In this document: one piece after another, positions 29,322-36,785 of the stretch
Position numbering within the stretch: the stretch's first letter is position 1
Layout of the letters: the number at the start of each line of letters is the position of its first letter
IMG/VR virus record: IMGVR_UViG_3300020119_000228
Coordinates: 1 to 36,785 of that record
Length of the DNA stretch: 36,785 bases
Reading direction: 5' to 3' (one strand)
Source of the DNA: a virus
The notes under the pieces: generated by a model
Database searches by the model: none
What the model was told of the DNA's origin: nothing
Seen by the model: only the letters and a program-made list of their open reading frames with translations
Program-made: the position numbers and the translations under genes

Positions 29322-29669
29322 TTAATTTCCTGGAATTACATACAATTCAACGGATACTCTTGTTAATGCAAAGATATCTTCATTAACTAACAAATTTATA
29401 ACATCACCACCTCTAACATATTTTTTTTCAGGTCTTAAGCTAACAAAAGGCTGTATTTCTGGTGATCCTGTTACTGGATCATGTGGTACAACATTTAGAC
29501 CAACCCATACTGGAGAAATAATTGGAAAATGAAAAATAGCTGTGTAACTTACAGTTGATGGGCCTGGGATAGTAAATGACTCAACTACAGTTTGTGTTAA
29601 AGCAAAAGTAATAGATTGATCAGTAAATGGCATCGTGCCATTAAAATTACTATTATAAGTAGTAGACAT
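29322..29669 (-). CDS. Small beta-rich tail protein
   Basis: 115-aa protein, predicted all-beta (ITFALTQTVVESFTIPGPST; WVGLNVVPHDPVTGSPEIQP), no known family. AAAGGAG precedes ATG 29669. Between two large fibre/tail genes, so likely a small tail adaptor. Confidence 0.6.
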   Translation of the reverse strand: MSTTYNSNFNGTMPFTDQSITFALTQTVVESFTIPGPSTVSYTAIFHFPIISPVWVGLNVVPHDPVTGSPEIQPFVSLRPEKKYVRGGDVINLLVNEDIFALTRVSVELYVIPGN

Positions 29670-29693
29670 GAAGTAACTCCTTTATTTTATAAT

Positions 29694-31733
29694 TTATGTA
29701 CCCAAAAGTCCATTTGCTGTCCAATGGACACAGCATCTTTCTCCTACAACCGATCCGAATTGAGGCGTTCCTTGTGTGCTAAATCCCCATTCAGAAATTC
29801 CACTTACTGATGAACCGCTCCATGTAATACCTGGGGGATTTGTTTCTATTTGACTTACAGGACCTGCACCTGGTGTATATAGGAAAATAACAGGTGAAGA
29901 AGTTCGCATCATTACTGGAAATCTCACTAATGGACCAAATCCTGCAACACCTGAAGCGGTTGTCTGTACGCCAAAAGATGATGTTGTTACGCCTGTTCCA
30001 TGTGCTGGCAATACAGGTATTGGAAATGATTTCATATAATGAAATTGGCAGTTCCTCAGTGTTTCGTTGTATGTAAGAATGCTAGAGTCAATTGCAAAAT
30101 CATTGGGAACTAATGAAACTCTATTGAATAAGAGAAAATCAGGCGTTCCTGCTTGATTCATAGGGTCTAATGTATAAATGACTATTGCTAATGTCATATT
30201 GTCATTAGTGCTTGTTGGCAATTCAAAGCCATTAAAAGTTAATGTATTAGAACCTGATTTAAGATTATAAACAGGATCATTAATGGGCTTTAAAGCAGTC
30301 CACCCAGCAGCAAATACAGGCTCTCCTAAAGCTGTCCAAGACAAGATTGGTTCATTTTGAGCTAAACTTGGTGGCAAACTTGCGCGATAAATAAGTTTCA
30401 TTTTTAATCTTAAGTTCGCACTAGGACCTTGTTTCTGCGCCGTAAGATTAACCAAGCTGGATAATGTATTTGCCCAATATGGCCTTATATCTCTTGGGTC
30501 AATATATTGAATCATTGCAAATTGATTGGTTGCAGTGACAGCTTGAACTTTGCAACCATAATTTTCTGCGAATGTACCGCGTCCTACGCTTACATTGTTC
30601 ATTGTTGCGCTATCAACATAGGCCTGCTGAACAATAATTGTTTGGTCTGCTGTATAACCAAATGTTGATACATTTGTTTGTGATGTTGAAAAGAATTGCC
30701 AAGGATTCAAACCAAAATCCCAACCGGTAAGAATGCTGTCTTTAGGCTGCATTAGCAAACTTTCTCTATAATAATGGAAAGTATGATCCTGCTGACGTTC
30801 AATGGTATCTTGTTGGAATGGAGGCTCTATAGGCACTTCTGCATCGGTAACAATTAATTGAAAACTAGTCACATAAATATCAATTGCCGATTGTAAAAAT
30901 AATCTATATTCAATCCATGCATCAGGAGGTACATTCATATTTTTTGGGTCTGGCATTAATCCATGACCCGTATATTCATTGAATGTTCCATTTAATGTAG
31001 TAGTGTCTAGCACTATAGCAAGAGGAGTTCCGTCAGAAGCATCAATCCTTGCAAATATAGTAGTTGCCGCACCTTCTATTCTCGCAGTAATAGCACTTGA
31101 TACGTTTTTATCAGCCCATAACATGCCATTTTGATTGAATCTCTGGCTTAAATATGGAGTTGCTGACCAGGTACCAGTTAATGTAATTCTAAGCGCATAA
31201 GGCGCGTTTGATGGATTAATAAGGCCTGCTGTACCATATAAAGGAATTTTTGTTAAAGTTACACTTCCGGTTCCAGTTAGATTAAGAAACCAACCTGGAG
31301 CTACTTCAATAGGGTCAGGATTCGTTACATTTGTTAACGTAAATGGTGAATTGAAACTCACAAGAGAAAATTGTGGGTTTGTAATCTGATTTTCAGTAGC
31401 TAAGGTAATATCATCAATTGGTGTATTACCACCTTGACCAGGTCTATAGTTTTCAACAAGATAAATCAAAGGATCAGATTGAGTTGGACCATGCCTAAAT
31501 TCTAATCGATATACTACATCAGGATCCCAGAATATATCTTCAGGCAAAGTACCATTAGCCAAATATTGTATGGGTTGAGTCCAAGGAATATTACCAGAAG
31601 GATCATGAAACACAGTTGCTGGAAGATACGGCAATTCATTTTGCAAGACGAATAGATAAAATGTATCGTCAAATGCATGTGCCGTTAAATCAACGGTAAA
31701 CCATATTGGATTACTACCACGTATTAATGGCAT
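29694..31733 (-). CDS. Large tail protein, possible fibre or spike
   Basis: 679-aa beta-rich protein. The first ~95 residues (PIWFTVDLTAHAFDDTFYLF; IPWTQPIQYLANGTLPEDIF; YRLEF) look like a head-binding-type N-domain of podovirus spikes, which often runs P.(Q)PI....G.(L)P.....Y.L.. . Residues about 115-310 form a carbohydrate-binding-like jelly-roll (NPQFSLVSFNSPFTLTNVTN ... SFQLIVTDAEVP), repeated once more in the second half. No obvious catalytic site. Follows the ejection genes directly, where P22-like phages carry their spike. AAGGA precedes the start. Confidence 0.6.
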   Translation of the reverse strand: MPLIRGSNPIWFTVDLTAHAFDDTFYLFVLQNELPYLPATVFHDPSGNIPWTQPIQYLANGTLPEDIFWDPDVVYRLEFRHGPTQSDPLIYLVENYRPGQGGNTPIDDITLATENQITNPQFSLVSFNSPFTLTNVTNPDPIEVAPGWFLNLTGTGSVTLTKIPLYGTAGLINPSNAPYALRITLTGTWSATPYLSQRFNQNGMLWADKNVSSAITARIEGAATTIFARIDASDGTPLAIVLDTTTLNGTFNEYTGHGLMPDPKNMNVPPDAWIEYRLFLQSAIDIYVTSFQLIVTDAEVPIEPPFQQDTIERQQDHTFHYYRESLLMQPKDSILTGWDFGLNPWQFFSTSQTNVSTFGYTADQTIIVQQAYVDSATMNNVSVGRGTFAENYGCKVQAVTATNQFAMIQYIDPRDIRPYWANTLSSLVNLTAQKQGPSANLRLKMKLIYRASLPPSLAQNEPILSWTALGEPVFAAGWTALKPINDPVYNLKSGSNTLTFNGFELPTSTNDNMTLAIVIYTLDPMNQAGTPDFLLFNRVSLVPNDFAIDSSILTYNETLRNCQFHYMKSFPIPVLPAHGTGVTTSSFGVQTTASGVAGFGPLVRFPVMMRTSSPVIFLYTPGAGPVSQIETNPPGITWSGSSVSGISEWGFSTQGTPQFGSVVGERCCVHWTANGLLGT

Positions 31734-31778
31734 AATATGTCCTTATATTGCCGTATAGCTCAATCATTGAACTATTGA

Positions 31779-33038
31779 TTATTCACCTAGTAATTTTCTT
31801 AAATAATATGGAATTGGTACACCCAATGAACTTAATGCAGGTAATGTAGAAGCAGCTCCCAATGTTTTTGCCCATGTTGGTATATCATGAAGTGTTTTTC
31901 TGGCCTTATATCCTGGAATTTGTTTCGAAACTCCACTTTCAGAAAATTTTTCAGATTCTATGAGTCTTTTCCCTGCTTTTCCTGAAGATATTTTACCGGC
32001 CAATAATTTTTTAATATCAACATTTTTTAAAGGAGCAACTTCTTCACCATATCCTTTGGTAATATCAGAATATTTAGTCCCTAAATCATTCCTATTTACT
32101 TTGGTAAATGCATCTTGCATTGATCCTCTAATTCTTTTCTGAAGATTTCTAGCTATTTCTAAAGCATCATGCTGACCACTTGATAAACCACCTTCTTTTA
32201 TTCTATTTACCTCTAGTTTTCTTATGATTTTTCCTATGTCAGATTGTGCCTTGTGTGCATTTTCTATATTAGGATTAGTCATCAATCTATTAACAGATGC
32301 ATTTTTCTGGGATTCAGTATGTTTAAAAAACTTTTTCAAATCTTCTGAGTTTTCTTTAAGCATTGAAGGCAGTTTAAATTCTTTTGAAGCTCCTGATTTC
32401 TCAGCATCACCCAATAATTTATTATAAAGTTGCTCATATTTTTTTGAGTTTTCAGTGCTCATCTGTGCTGCACGTTTACCAATTGTGCTACTAGAAAGTC
32501 CACTTAATGCTGGAGCTGATGCACTCAATCCAAATCCCAAAGTTCTCCCACCTAATTGCTCTGGATCAGTTATTGCAGCTCCGCTAACACCACCTAGTAA
32601 TGAACGTAAAGCTAAAGGTGCTTTAGAGCCTAACTTTAAGGCATTTTCAGCTCCCTTATAGGCGCCTCCTCCTGAAATAAGATCTCCTAATACATCACCT
32701 GCAAATCCCATTGCTTCAGTTGTAGGTGTATGTCGCAATCCTGGAGAATTTATAGGATCTATATATCCAGGAACTTCAACTTTAGGTATATCCTTATCAA
32801 GAAATTTATTTGCTATTTCTCCAGGAACATTAGCCACATTTGCAGCTGCATGAAGTGGAGCAGATAATAAATGGGCAGATAAATTTGGAAGACCAGAAGA
32901 TTCAACTGCTTCATTAAACTTACCAGCAATATTACCGGCTTTTTCTAATAAAGAAGGATTTCTTTGTTTTTCAGGAACAGATATACCAGAACCAATTAAT
33001 GATTTTTTTATATCATCTGCTGTTAATTGATATGCCAT
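31779..33038 (-). CDS. Ejection (pilot) protein, gp16 position
   Basis: 419-aa protein. A flexible basic N-terminus, an alanine/glycine-rich amphipathic stretch (about 90-190: GDVLGDLISGGGAYKGAENA) and a lysine-rich helical C-terminal half. These features suit a protein injected with the DNA that crosses membranes. It is coupled to the preceding gene by TAATG and occupies the third ejection-gene place of P22 (gp16). No sequence similarity to gp16 is claimed. Confidence 0.55.
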   Translation of the reverse strand: MAYQLTADDIKKSLIGSGISVPEKQRNPSLLEKAGNIAGKFNEAVESSGLPNLSAHLLSAPLHAAANVANVPGEIANKFLDKDIPKVEVPGYIDPINSPGLRHTPTTEAMGFAGDVLGDLISGGGAYKGAENALKLGSKAPLALRSLLGGVSGAAITDPEQLGGRTLGFGLSASAPALSGLSSSTIGKRAAQMSTENSKKYEQLYNKLLGDAEKSGASKEFKLPSMLKENSEDLKKFFKHTESQKNASVNRLMTNPNIENAHKAQSDIGKIIRKLEVNRIKEGGLSSGQHDALEIARNLQKRIRGSMQDAFTKVNRNDLGTKYSDITKGYGEEVAPLKNVDIKKLLAGKISSGKAGKRLIESEKFSESGVSKQIPGYKARKTLHDIPTWAKTLGAASTLPALSSLGVPIPYYLRKLLGE

Positions 33039-34300
33039 TATCTTCCACCCATCATTTTTAATAGTTTTAATTTTTCTTGTGGGTTCATAGTTTGTAAAAA
33101 TTGTTGCGCTTCTTCCTGAGATTCAAATGAAGGAATTTTTCCATTAGAAATGGAATTTTTAATTTCTGCTGAACGAACTATTTTTTTATATTTATCTGTT
33201 ATTGGTTCTATTTTTGTTTGTTCCTGGGCTATTTTAAGCGCTCTATGTGGCGCATACCCTTGATGTAATAAATCTGCATAAAGTTCAGCGCGATGTTTAG
33301 ATAATTCAGTTAACTCGCCCATTCCTTTTAATTTACCTAAAAAAACTGGATAGCTATCACTCGCATTTGGCTTCATACTATTAATTAAACTTTGATCTCG
33401 TCCTGTGAATGCACCTTTAATATTTTTTGCAGCCTCTAGTACTACATTTCCAGTTGCTGCCATAACATCCCCAAGAATAGCTTTATCCTCATCACTTCCA
33501 AATAATTGAGTTAAATTCTTATTCATTGGACCAATTATTTCAGATGCATTTGGTTGATTTTCTAAAACAGTAACAAGGCGCTCTAGATTTGCTTGCTGAT
33601 CACCTAATGCCTGAGATGAATCAACAGCATTACTATAAGCATCTGCTTTATATTTTCCCATTGCAGTATTAGTTGCTATTTCTTCTGCACTTGATCCAAC
33701 TCTTTCTTTAGTAATGCGACCACTTGGAAATATTTTTATTAAGTTCCCATCTTTGTCTATTTGAGTCTCAACTTTAGGAACTCCAGGCATACCAGCTAAT
33801 TTATCAAGACCATATCTTCTTGGATCGCCCTCATTAATAATTTGCTCTTTTGGTTGTCCAATAGAAGTAGGTGTATTTTGTGTTTGTGATTGCAAAGCAT
33901 TTTGCAGTGAACTTGAGTTTTCTTGTTGCGTAACTTGAGGAACTTGTCCTTGACCTTCTAAAGGTGCTTGCATATTAGAGTTTTGTTGTCCACCAAATAA
34001 TTGGGACCACATTTGTGCTTTTTGAGCGTTAGCCATAGCTTGCTGTTGTTTTGCATTTAGAAGAGCCATTTGCAATGGTTGCAATTGATTTAATCTTGCT
34101 TGAGATTGTTTTTGTATGGCTAGATTATCCAAATGCTGTCTCAATTGTTGTGCGCGTTGTGCATCAGACAATTGTTTTTCTTGAGCTAATTGCTCCCTTT
34201 GCAAAATAGGATTCATAATTCGAGTGAACAGATTGGAACCCGTGTCTAATCCAGTTAAAAATGATTGCCCAGGTAAACCAGGCAATGGAATTCCTGCCAT
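33038..34300 (-). CDS. Ejection protein, gp20 position
   Basis: 420-aa protein: N-terminal MAGIPLPGLPGQSFLTGLDT, then a very Q/A-rich coiled coil (about 35-110, LRQHLDNLAIQKQSQARLNQ), a Q-rich linker and a helical C-terminal half (AAKNIKGAFTGRDQSLINSM). Gln-rich helical proteins after gp7 are typical internal DNA-ejection proteins. GAGG precedes the start; overlap with the next gene by one base. Confidence 0.55.
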   Translation of the reverse strand: MAGIPLPGLPGQSFLTGLDTGSNLFTRIMNPILQREQLAQEKQLSDAQRAQQLRQHLDNLAIQKQSQARLNQLQPLQMALLNAKQQQAMANAQKAQMWSQLFGGQQNSNMQAPLEGQGQVPQVTQQENSSSLQNALQSQTQNTPTSIGQPKEQIINEGDPRRYGLDKLAGMPGVPKVETQIDKDGNLIKIFPSGRITKERVGSSAEEIATNTAMGKYKADAYSNAVDSSQALGDQQANLERLVTVLENQPNASEIIGPMNKNLTQLFGSDEDKAILGDVMAATGNVVLEAAKNIKGAFTGRDQSLINSMKPNASDSYPVFLGKLKGMGELTELSKHRAELYADLLHQGYAPHRALKIAQEQTKIEPITDKYKKIVRSAEIKNSISNGKIPSFESQEEAQQFLQTMNPQEKLKLLKMMGGR

Positions 34301-34308
34301 AATCTACC

Positions 34309-34929
34309 TCATTTAGTAAACCATTTTGATATTCCAGAACCTAAAGCCCCTCCAATTGGACCACCCAATGCGCTTCCTAGTAATCCTGCTCCAGCACCTA
34401 ATAAATTACCAAACAAATTACCTTGTGCATTCTGCTGACCATAACCCATTTGCGCAGCATTATTCCCATAATTCATAGCATTTTGGCTCATTTGTCCTGC
34501 TGCATTAGCTCCTTGACCATAAATATTTTGACCTATTCCAGCTCCTGCCATGAGCTTTTGAAACAAATCATTCATATAATTTTGTCTGTCTTGCATTGCA
34601 ATATCTGATGTCCCAGCTTGTATCGCTTGCAATGGAATGCTTCCTCCCATTAATCCCATAGAGCTTGCAGCATTTAGACCATGTTCTTGAGCCATACCTT
34701 CTGCTTGTTTTGCAGCGGGACTTTCCTTATAACTTTCAAGCCATTTACTTTGTAAAGCCTGTGGGTCAAGCAATGATTGCATGGCGCCAAATAAAGGATT
34801 AAATGCCTGCTGTCCATTTTGATTATATGGATTCAAATATCCTTGAGCATTGTTATAACCCTGTTGATATTGATCCTGTGCAGTTTGATATCCCTTTTGC
34901 GGATGCAAGAAACTTGAAAGCCAACTCAT
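34309..34929 (-). CDS. Ejection protein, gp7 position
   Basis: 206-aa protein, rich in G, A, Q and N: MSWLSSFLHPQKGYQTAQDQ, YLNPYNQNGQQAF, and a C-terminal glycine/alanine hydrophobic segment LFGNLLGAGAGLLGSALGGP before a basic end SKWFTK. A glycine-zipper-like C-terminus is common in the smallest ejection protein (P22 gp7), which may form part of the trans-envelope channel. AGGAG precedes the start. Confidence 0.6.
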   Translation of the reverse strand: MSWLSSFLHPQKGYQTAQDQYQQGYNNAQGYLNPYNQNGQQAFNPLFGAMQSLLDPQALQSKWLESYKESPAAKQAEGMAQEHGLNAASSMGLMGGSIPLQAIQAGTSDIAMQDRQNYMNDLFQKLMAGAGIGQNIYGQGANAAGQMSQNAMNYGNNAAQMGYGQQNAQGNLFGNLLGAGAGLLGSALGGPIGGALGSGISKWFTK

Positions 34930-34940
34930 AACACATCTCC

Positions 34941-35228
34941 TTATGGATAAGCGGTGGTTGTGAACTTAACTAAGACTCCGCTTTGCTTCCCTACATATTC
35001 ATTATTAGTTGTATCGTATAAAAAAACTCCATTATCTAAATTTGCTGACATTGCAGCTATTTCTGCTGCTGTATAGGATGGCGCCGTTAAAAAATTAAAT
35101 GAATCCTGAACTGTTGGTATTATTTCGTTCAATGTATCAATCAATACCGATATCCATTGTCTGAATTCAGCACTTAAATCAGAGTCATTTAATGGAGCAG
35201 CATCAATTCTTTGTAGAAATAATGACAT
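34941..35228 (-). CDS. Small protein at the tail-needle (gp26) position
   Basis: 95-aa protein: N-terminal helices (SAEFRQWISVLIDTLNEIIP), then a C-terminal module DNGVFLYDTTNNEYVGKQSG followed by VLVKFTTTAYP, a short beta motif seen at the ends of small phage tail proteins. P22 gp26, the membrane-piercing needle, occupies this place but is 233 aa with a long coiled coil, which is missing here. The start overlaps the gp10-like stop (TAATG). Could be a reduced needle or a plug cap. Confidence 0.55.
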   Translation of the reverse strand: MSLFLQRIDAAPLNDSDLSAEFRQWISVLIDTLNEIIPTVQDSFNFLTAPSYTAAEIAAMSANLDNGVFLYDTTNNEYVGKQSGVLVKFTTTAYP

Positions 35229-36784
35229 TATCTTGCTCCCCCGCTAACCGGCCTTGTATTGCGAACAGCGCCCAATATCACAATAGGAGCAGAACTAACG
35301 CAAATTAGACGATAACAACGATTTCTGCTGACATCTAGCTCATACCAACGCATACGCCATCTGTATTCACCTAAAGGGCTAAATTCCCTGTTATCGGCAC
35401 TAACAAAAGTAACTCCCCCATCATCGCTATAATAAAGTTCGATATGTGGCTTAAATAATGCGTTATAATGATTATCATCGAATGCTGGTGTATCACTTCC
35501 TTCTGCAACAATAAATTCATCATCCTCTGTAACAATGTAAACAGGTATTTGTGGTGTACTAGACTCATCAATAATAAATTCAGCATTTAAAAAAGGTGCA
35601 TTACTTCTATAAAATGTCCTGTTACCAAATACAAAATCAATCTCAACCCAATCATCAATAAATTCAGAATAATCTGGTAAAAATATTTGCTGTGTCACAA
35701 GTTCATATCGCATTGGATATTTATTGAAAGCATCCGGAGCTTGTGGAAGTGCAGCAGTATTTCTCAATTCATTATGGTAAATATTTCCTGCCATTTCATA
35801 GATTGCAGGGTCATTTTGTACCGTTACCAAATGCTTATTATTAATATAAATATGATTTTGAATTCTGTTTCTTTCGCCATTTAATTCAATTACTCTGGAC
35901 CACGTTTGTGTCTCAAAATTGTATTCAATTGACGCTGAATTCTCTTGGATATCTAATTCACCAAAGTTAATGTATTCCCCGGCGCTTGCTCTATAAAAAA
36001 TGGTGTTTTCAAATTGATAAAGGAATCCCCTAGTTATTCCATTTAAAAACGGGCTTCCCGATTTTGTCTCGTCAAGCGTTCCTTCTAATAAAACATTGAT
36101 AGCCTGTGATGATATATTCTCAGGCTGGCCGCCGTTCGAAGCCATAAAGGCCACAAGCCCATTCCTATTTCGCGCAAGCCATACCATCCTGCCAAAATCG
36201 ACACTTAAACTAAATGAATCTGCAATGCCATAGTCCCAGTTGTATGATGTATTTAACTTCCACGGGAACTCACGAGTAACATTACCGACCGTTATTTGTG
36301 TTGGTATATTGGCCCAAATATCTGTCGTAAAATCACACATAATATATAGTTGAGCATGCAATACAGCCATTTGTAATATGATACTTGATGCCCTATTAAA
36401 TAAAGGAGAACCATTAATTGTGAAGCAATTAGTTAAATTTCCAGGACCTGGAGAATCTGAAAATAAATTAATCCTAGTCAGCGAATAATCTGGCGTATCT
36501 TTTGTGCTTACAAGAAATCTACTTCCAAATGAGGCCACAAAAGATGGCTTTTGAGGTGCATTAGGGTCGGTAACTACTCCATAAGTAACTGCTGTTCCAT
36601 TTTCAGTAATTACATAAATGTTGTGTTCATCAGTAAGTAATGCATAAACTAATGTACAAACTGCTAGCCATGCAAAATTAATATTTCCAGCTAAATTAAC
36701 GCTTCCTATTTCTTTTTTATTGTAGAATTTATCTATCTGGAAAACTCTTGTGCTATCTACAACATAAGAAAAATTAATGGTTTT
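35228..36784 (-). CDS. P22 gp10-like packaged-DNA stabilisation / tail hub protein, C-terminal part
   Basis: Continuation of the gene that starts at 333 across the circle join; within the window it is open at the right edge, with the last complete codon at 36782-36784. Bases 36659-36784 repeat the left end, so the unique part is 35228-36658. Frame and sequence run on without a stop through ...NFAWLAVCTLVYALL... at the join. Beta-propeller-like blades with FEWxx/GNTV-type turns (VNVLLEGTLDETKSGSPFLN) match gp10 family layout. In P22 this ring holds the tailspikes and needle and seals the channel. A GTG at 36538 should not be taken as the start. Confidence 0.85.
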   Translation of the reverse strand, partial: KTINFSYVVDSTRVFQIDKFYNKKEIGSVNLAGNINFAWLAVCTLVYALLTDEHNIYVITENGTAVTYGVVTDPNAPQKPSFVASFGSRFLVSTKDTPDYSLTRINLFSDSPGPGNLTNCFTINGSPLFNRASSIILQMAVLHAQLYIMCDFTTDIWANIPTQITVGNVTREFPWKLNTSYNWDYGIADSFSLSVDFGRMVWLARNRNGLVAFMASNGGQPENISSQAINVLLEGTLDETKSGSPFLNGITRGFLYQFENTIFYRASAGEYINFGELDIQENSASIEYNFETQTWSRVIELNGERNRIQNHIYINNKHLVTVQNDPAIYEMAGNIYHNELRNTAALPQAPDAFNKYPMRYELVTQQIFLPDYSEFIDDWVEIDFVFGNRTFYRSNAPFLNAEFIIDESSTPQIPVYIVTEDDEFIVAEGSDTPAFDDNHYNALFKPHIELYYSDDGGVTFVSADNREFSPLGEYRWRMRWYELDVSRNRCYRLICVSSAPIVILGAVRNTRPVSGGAR

Positions 36785-36785
36785 A
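36659..36785. repeat. Terminal direct repeat, right copy (circular join)
   Basis: Exact copy of bases 1-127; see there. Confidence 0.95.

Noticed and set aside
36538-36658. GTG 36538 as the start of the gp10-like gene
   Set aside because: The frame stays open across the circle join to ATG 333, giving a P22-like N-terminus.
1-36785. CRISPR array, transposase, integrase, toxin-antitoxin pair
   Set aside because: No regularly spaced repeats, no insertion-sequence ends and no matching protein motifs were seen on either strand.

Overview
The window is a complete, assembled, AT-rich tailed-phage genome of the P22-like podovirus type. The first 127 bases are repeated exactly as the last 127 bases, and one gene (the gp10-like tail/DNA-stabilisation protein) reads in frame across that join. 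The molecule therefore closes into a circle of 36,658 bp, which fits a circularly permuted headful-packaged genome or a circular assembly. The host cannot be named from the sequence. The P22-type head and portal module, a RecE-like exonuclease with a Bet/RecT annealase, a CspA-type cold-shock protein and sigma70-type promoters together suggest a low-GC proteobacterium, probably a gammaproteobacterium.

Late region, minus strand, running leftwards from about 11.05 kb through the circle join to about 21.6 kb: a tRNA-Val(CAC), a short gene, the small terminase, a probable Tad2/DUF2829 anti-Thoeris protein, small accessory genes around a tRNA-like structured RNA, the large terminase, portal, scaffold, an AlpA-like DNA-binding protein, coat (with its own promoter), gp4-like and gp10-like tail-accessory proteins, a gp26-position protein, three ejection proteins (gp7/gp20/gp16 positions), tail and fibre proteins, an array of four paralogues with a common N-terminus (three of them glycine-rich), then DUF1353, a T4-type lysozyme, a 39-aa gene and a VRR-NUC nuclease. 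Gene order from portal to ejection proteins matches P22.

Early and control regions. At 15.76-15.88 kb two divergent promoters share one palindromic -35 element. The leftward one drives a Cro-like repressor followed by small genes, a lambda-O-like replication initiator with an apparent origin inside its own coding sequence (iterons, a DnaA box and an AT-rich stretch), a small membrane peptide and a cold-shock protein. The rightward one drives a RecE-like nuclease, Bet and about ten small, partly cysteine-rich or membrane proteins, ending at a strong terminator near 20.87 kb. A second control region at 11.25-11.40 kb has the same promoter/operator vocabulary (TTGTAG..ACAA elements). It drives a short rightward set of small genes and, going left, probably the tRNA and late genes.

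Conspicuously absent are an integrase, a CI-type repressor, a DNA polymerase and a recognised helicase or helicase loader. The phage seems to rely on host replication machinery and may be lytic, a derivative of a temperate phage, or maintained in some other way. The least explained parts are structured non-coding segments at 9.07-9.17, 11.10-11.16 and 12.45-12.54 kb.
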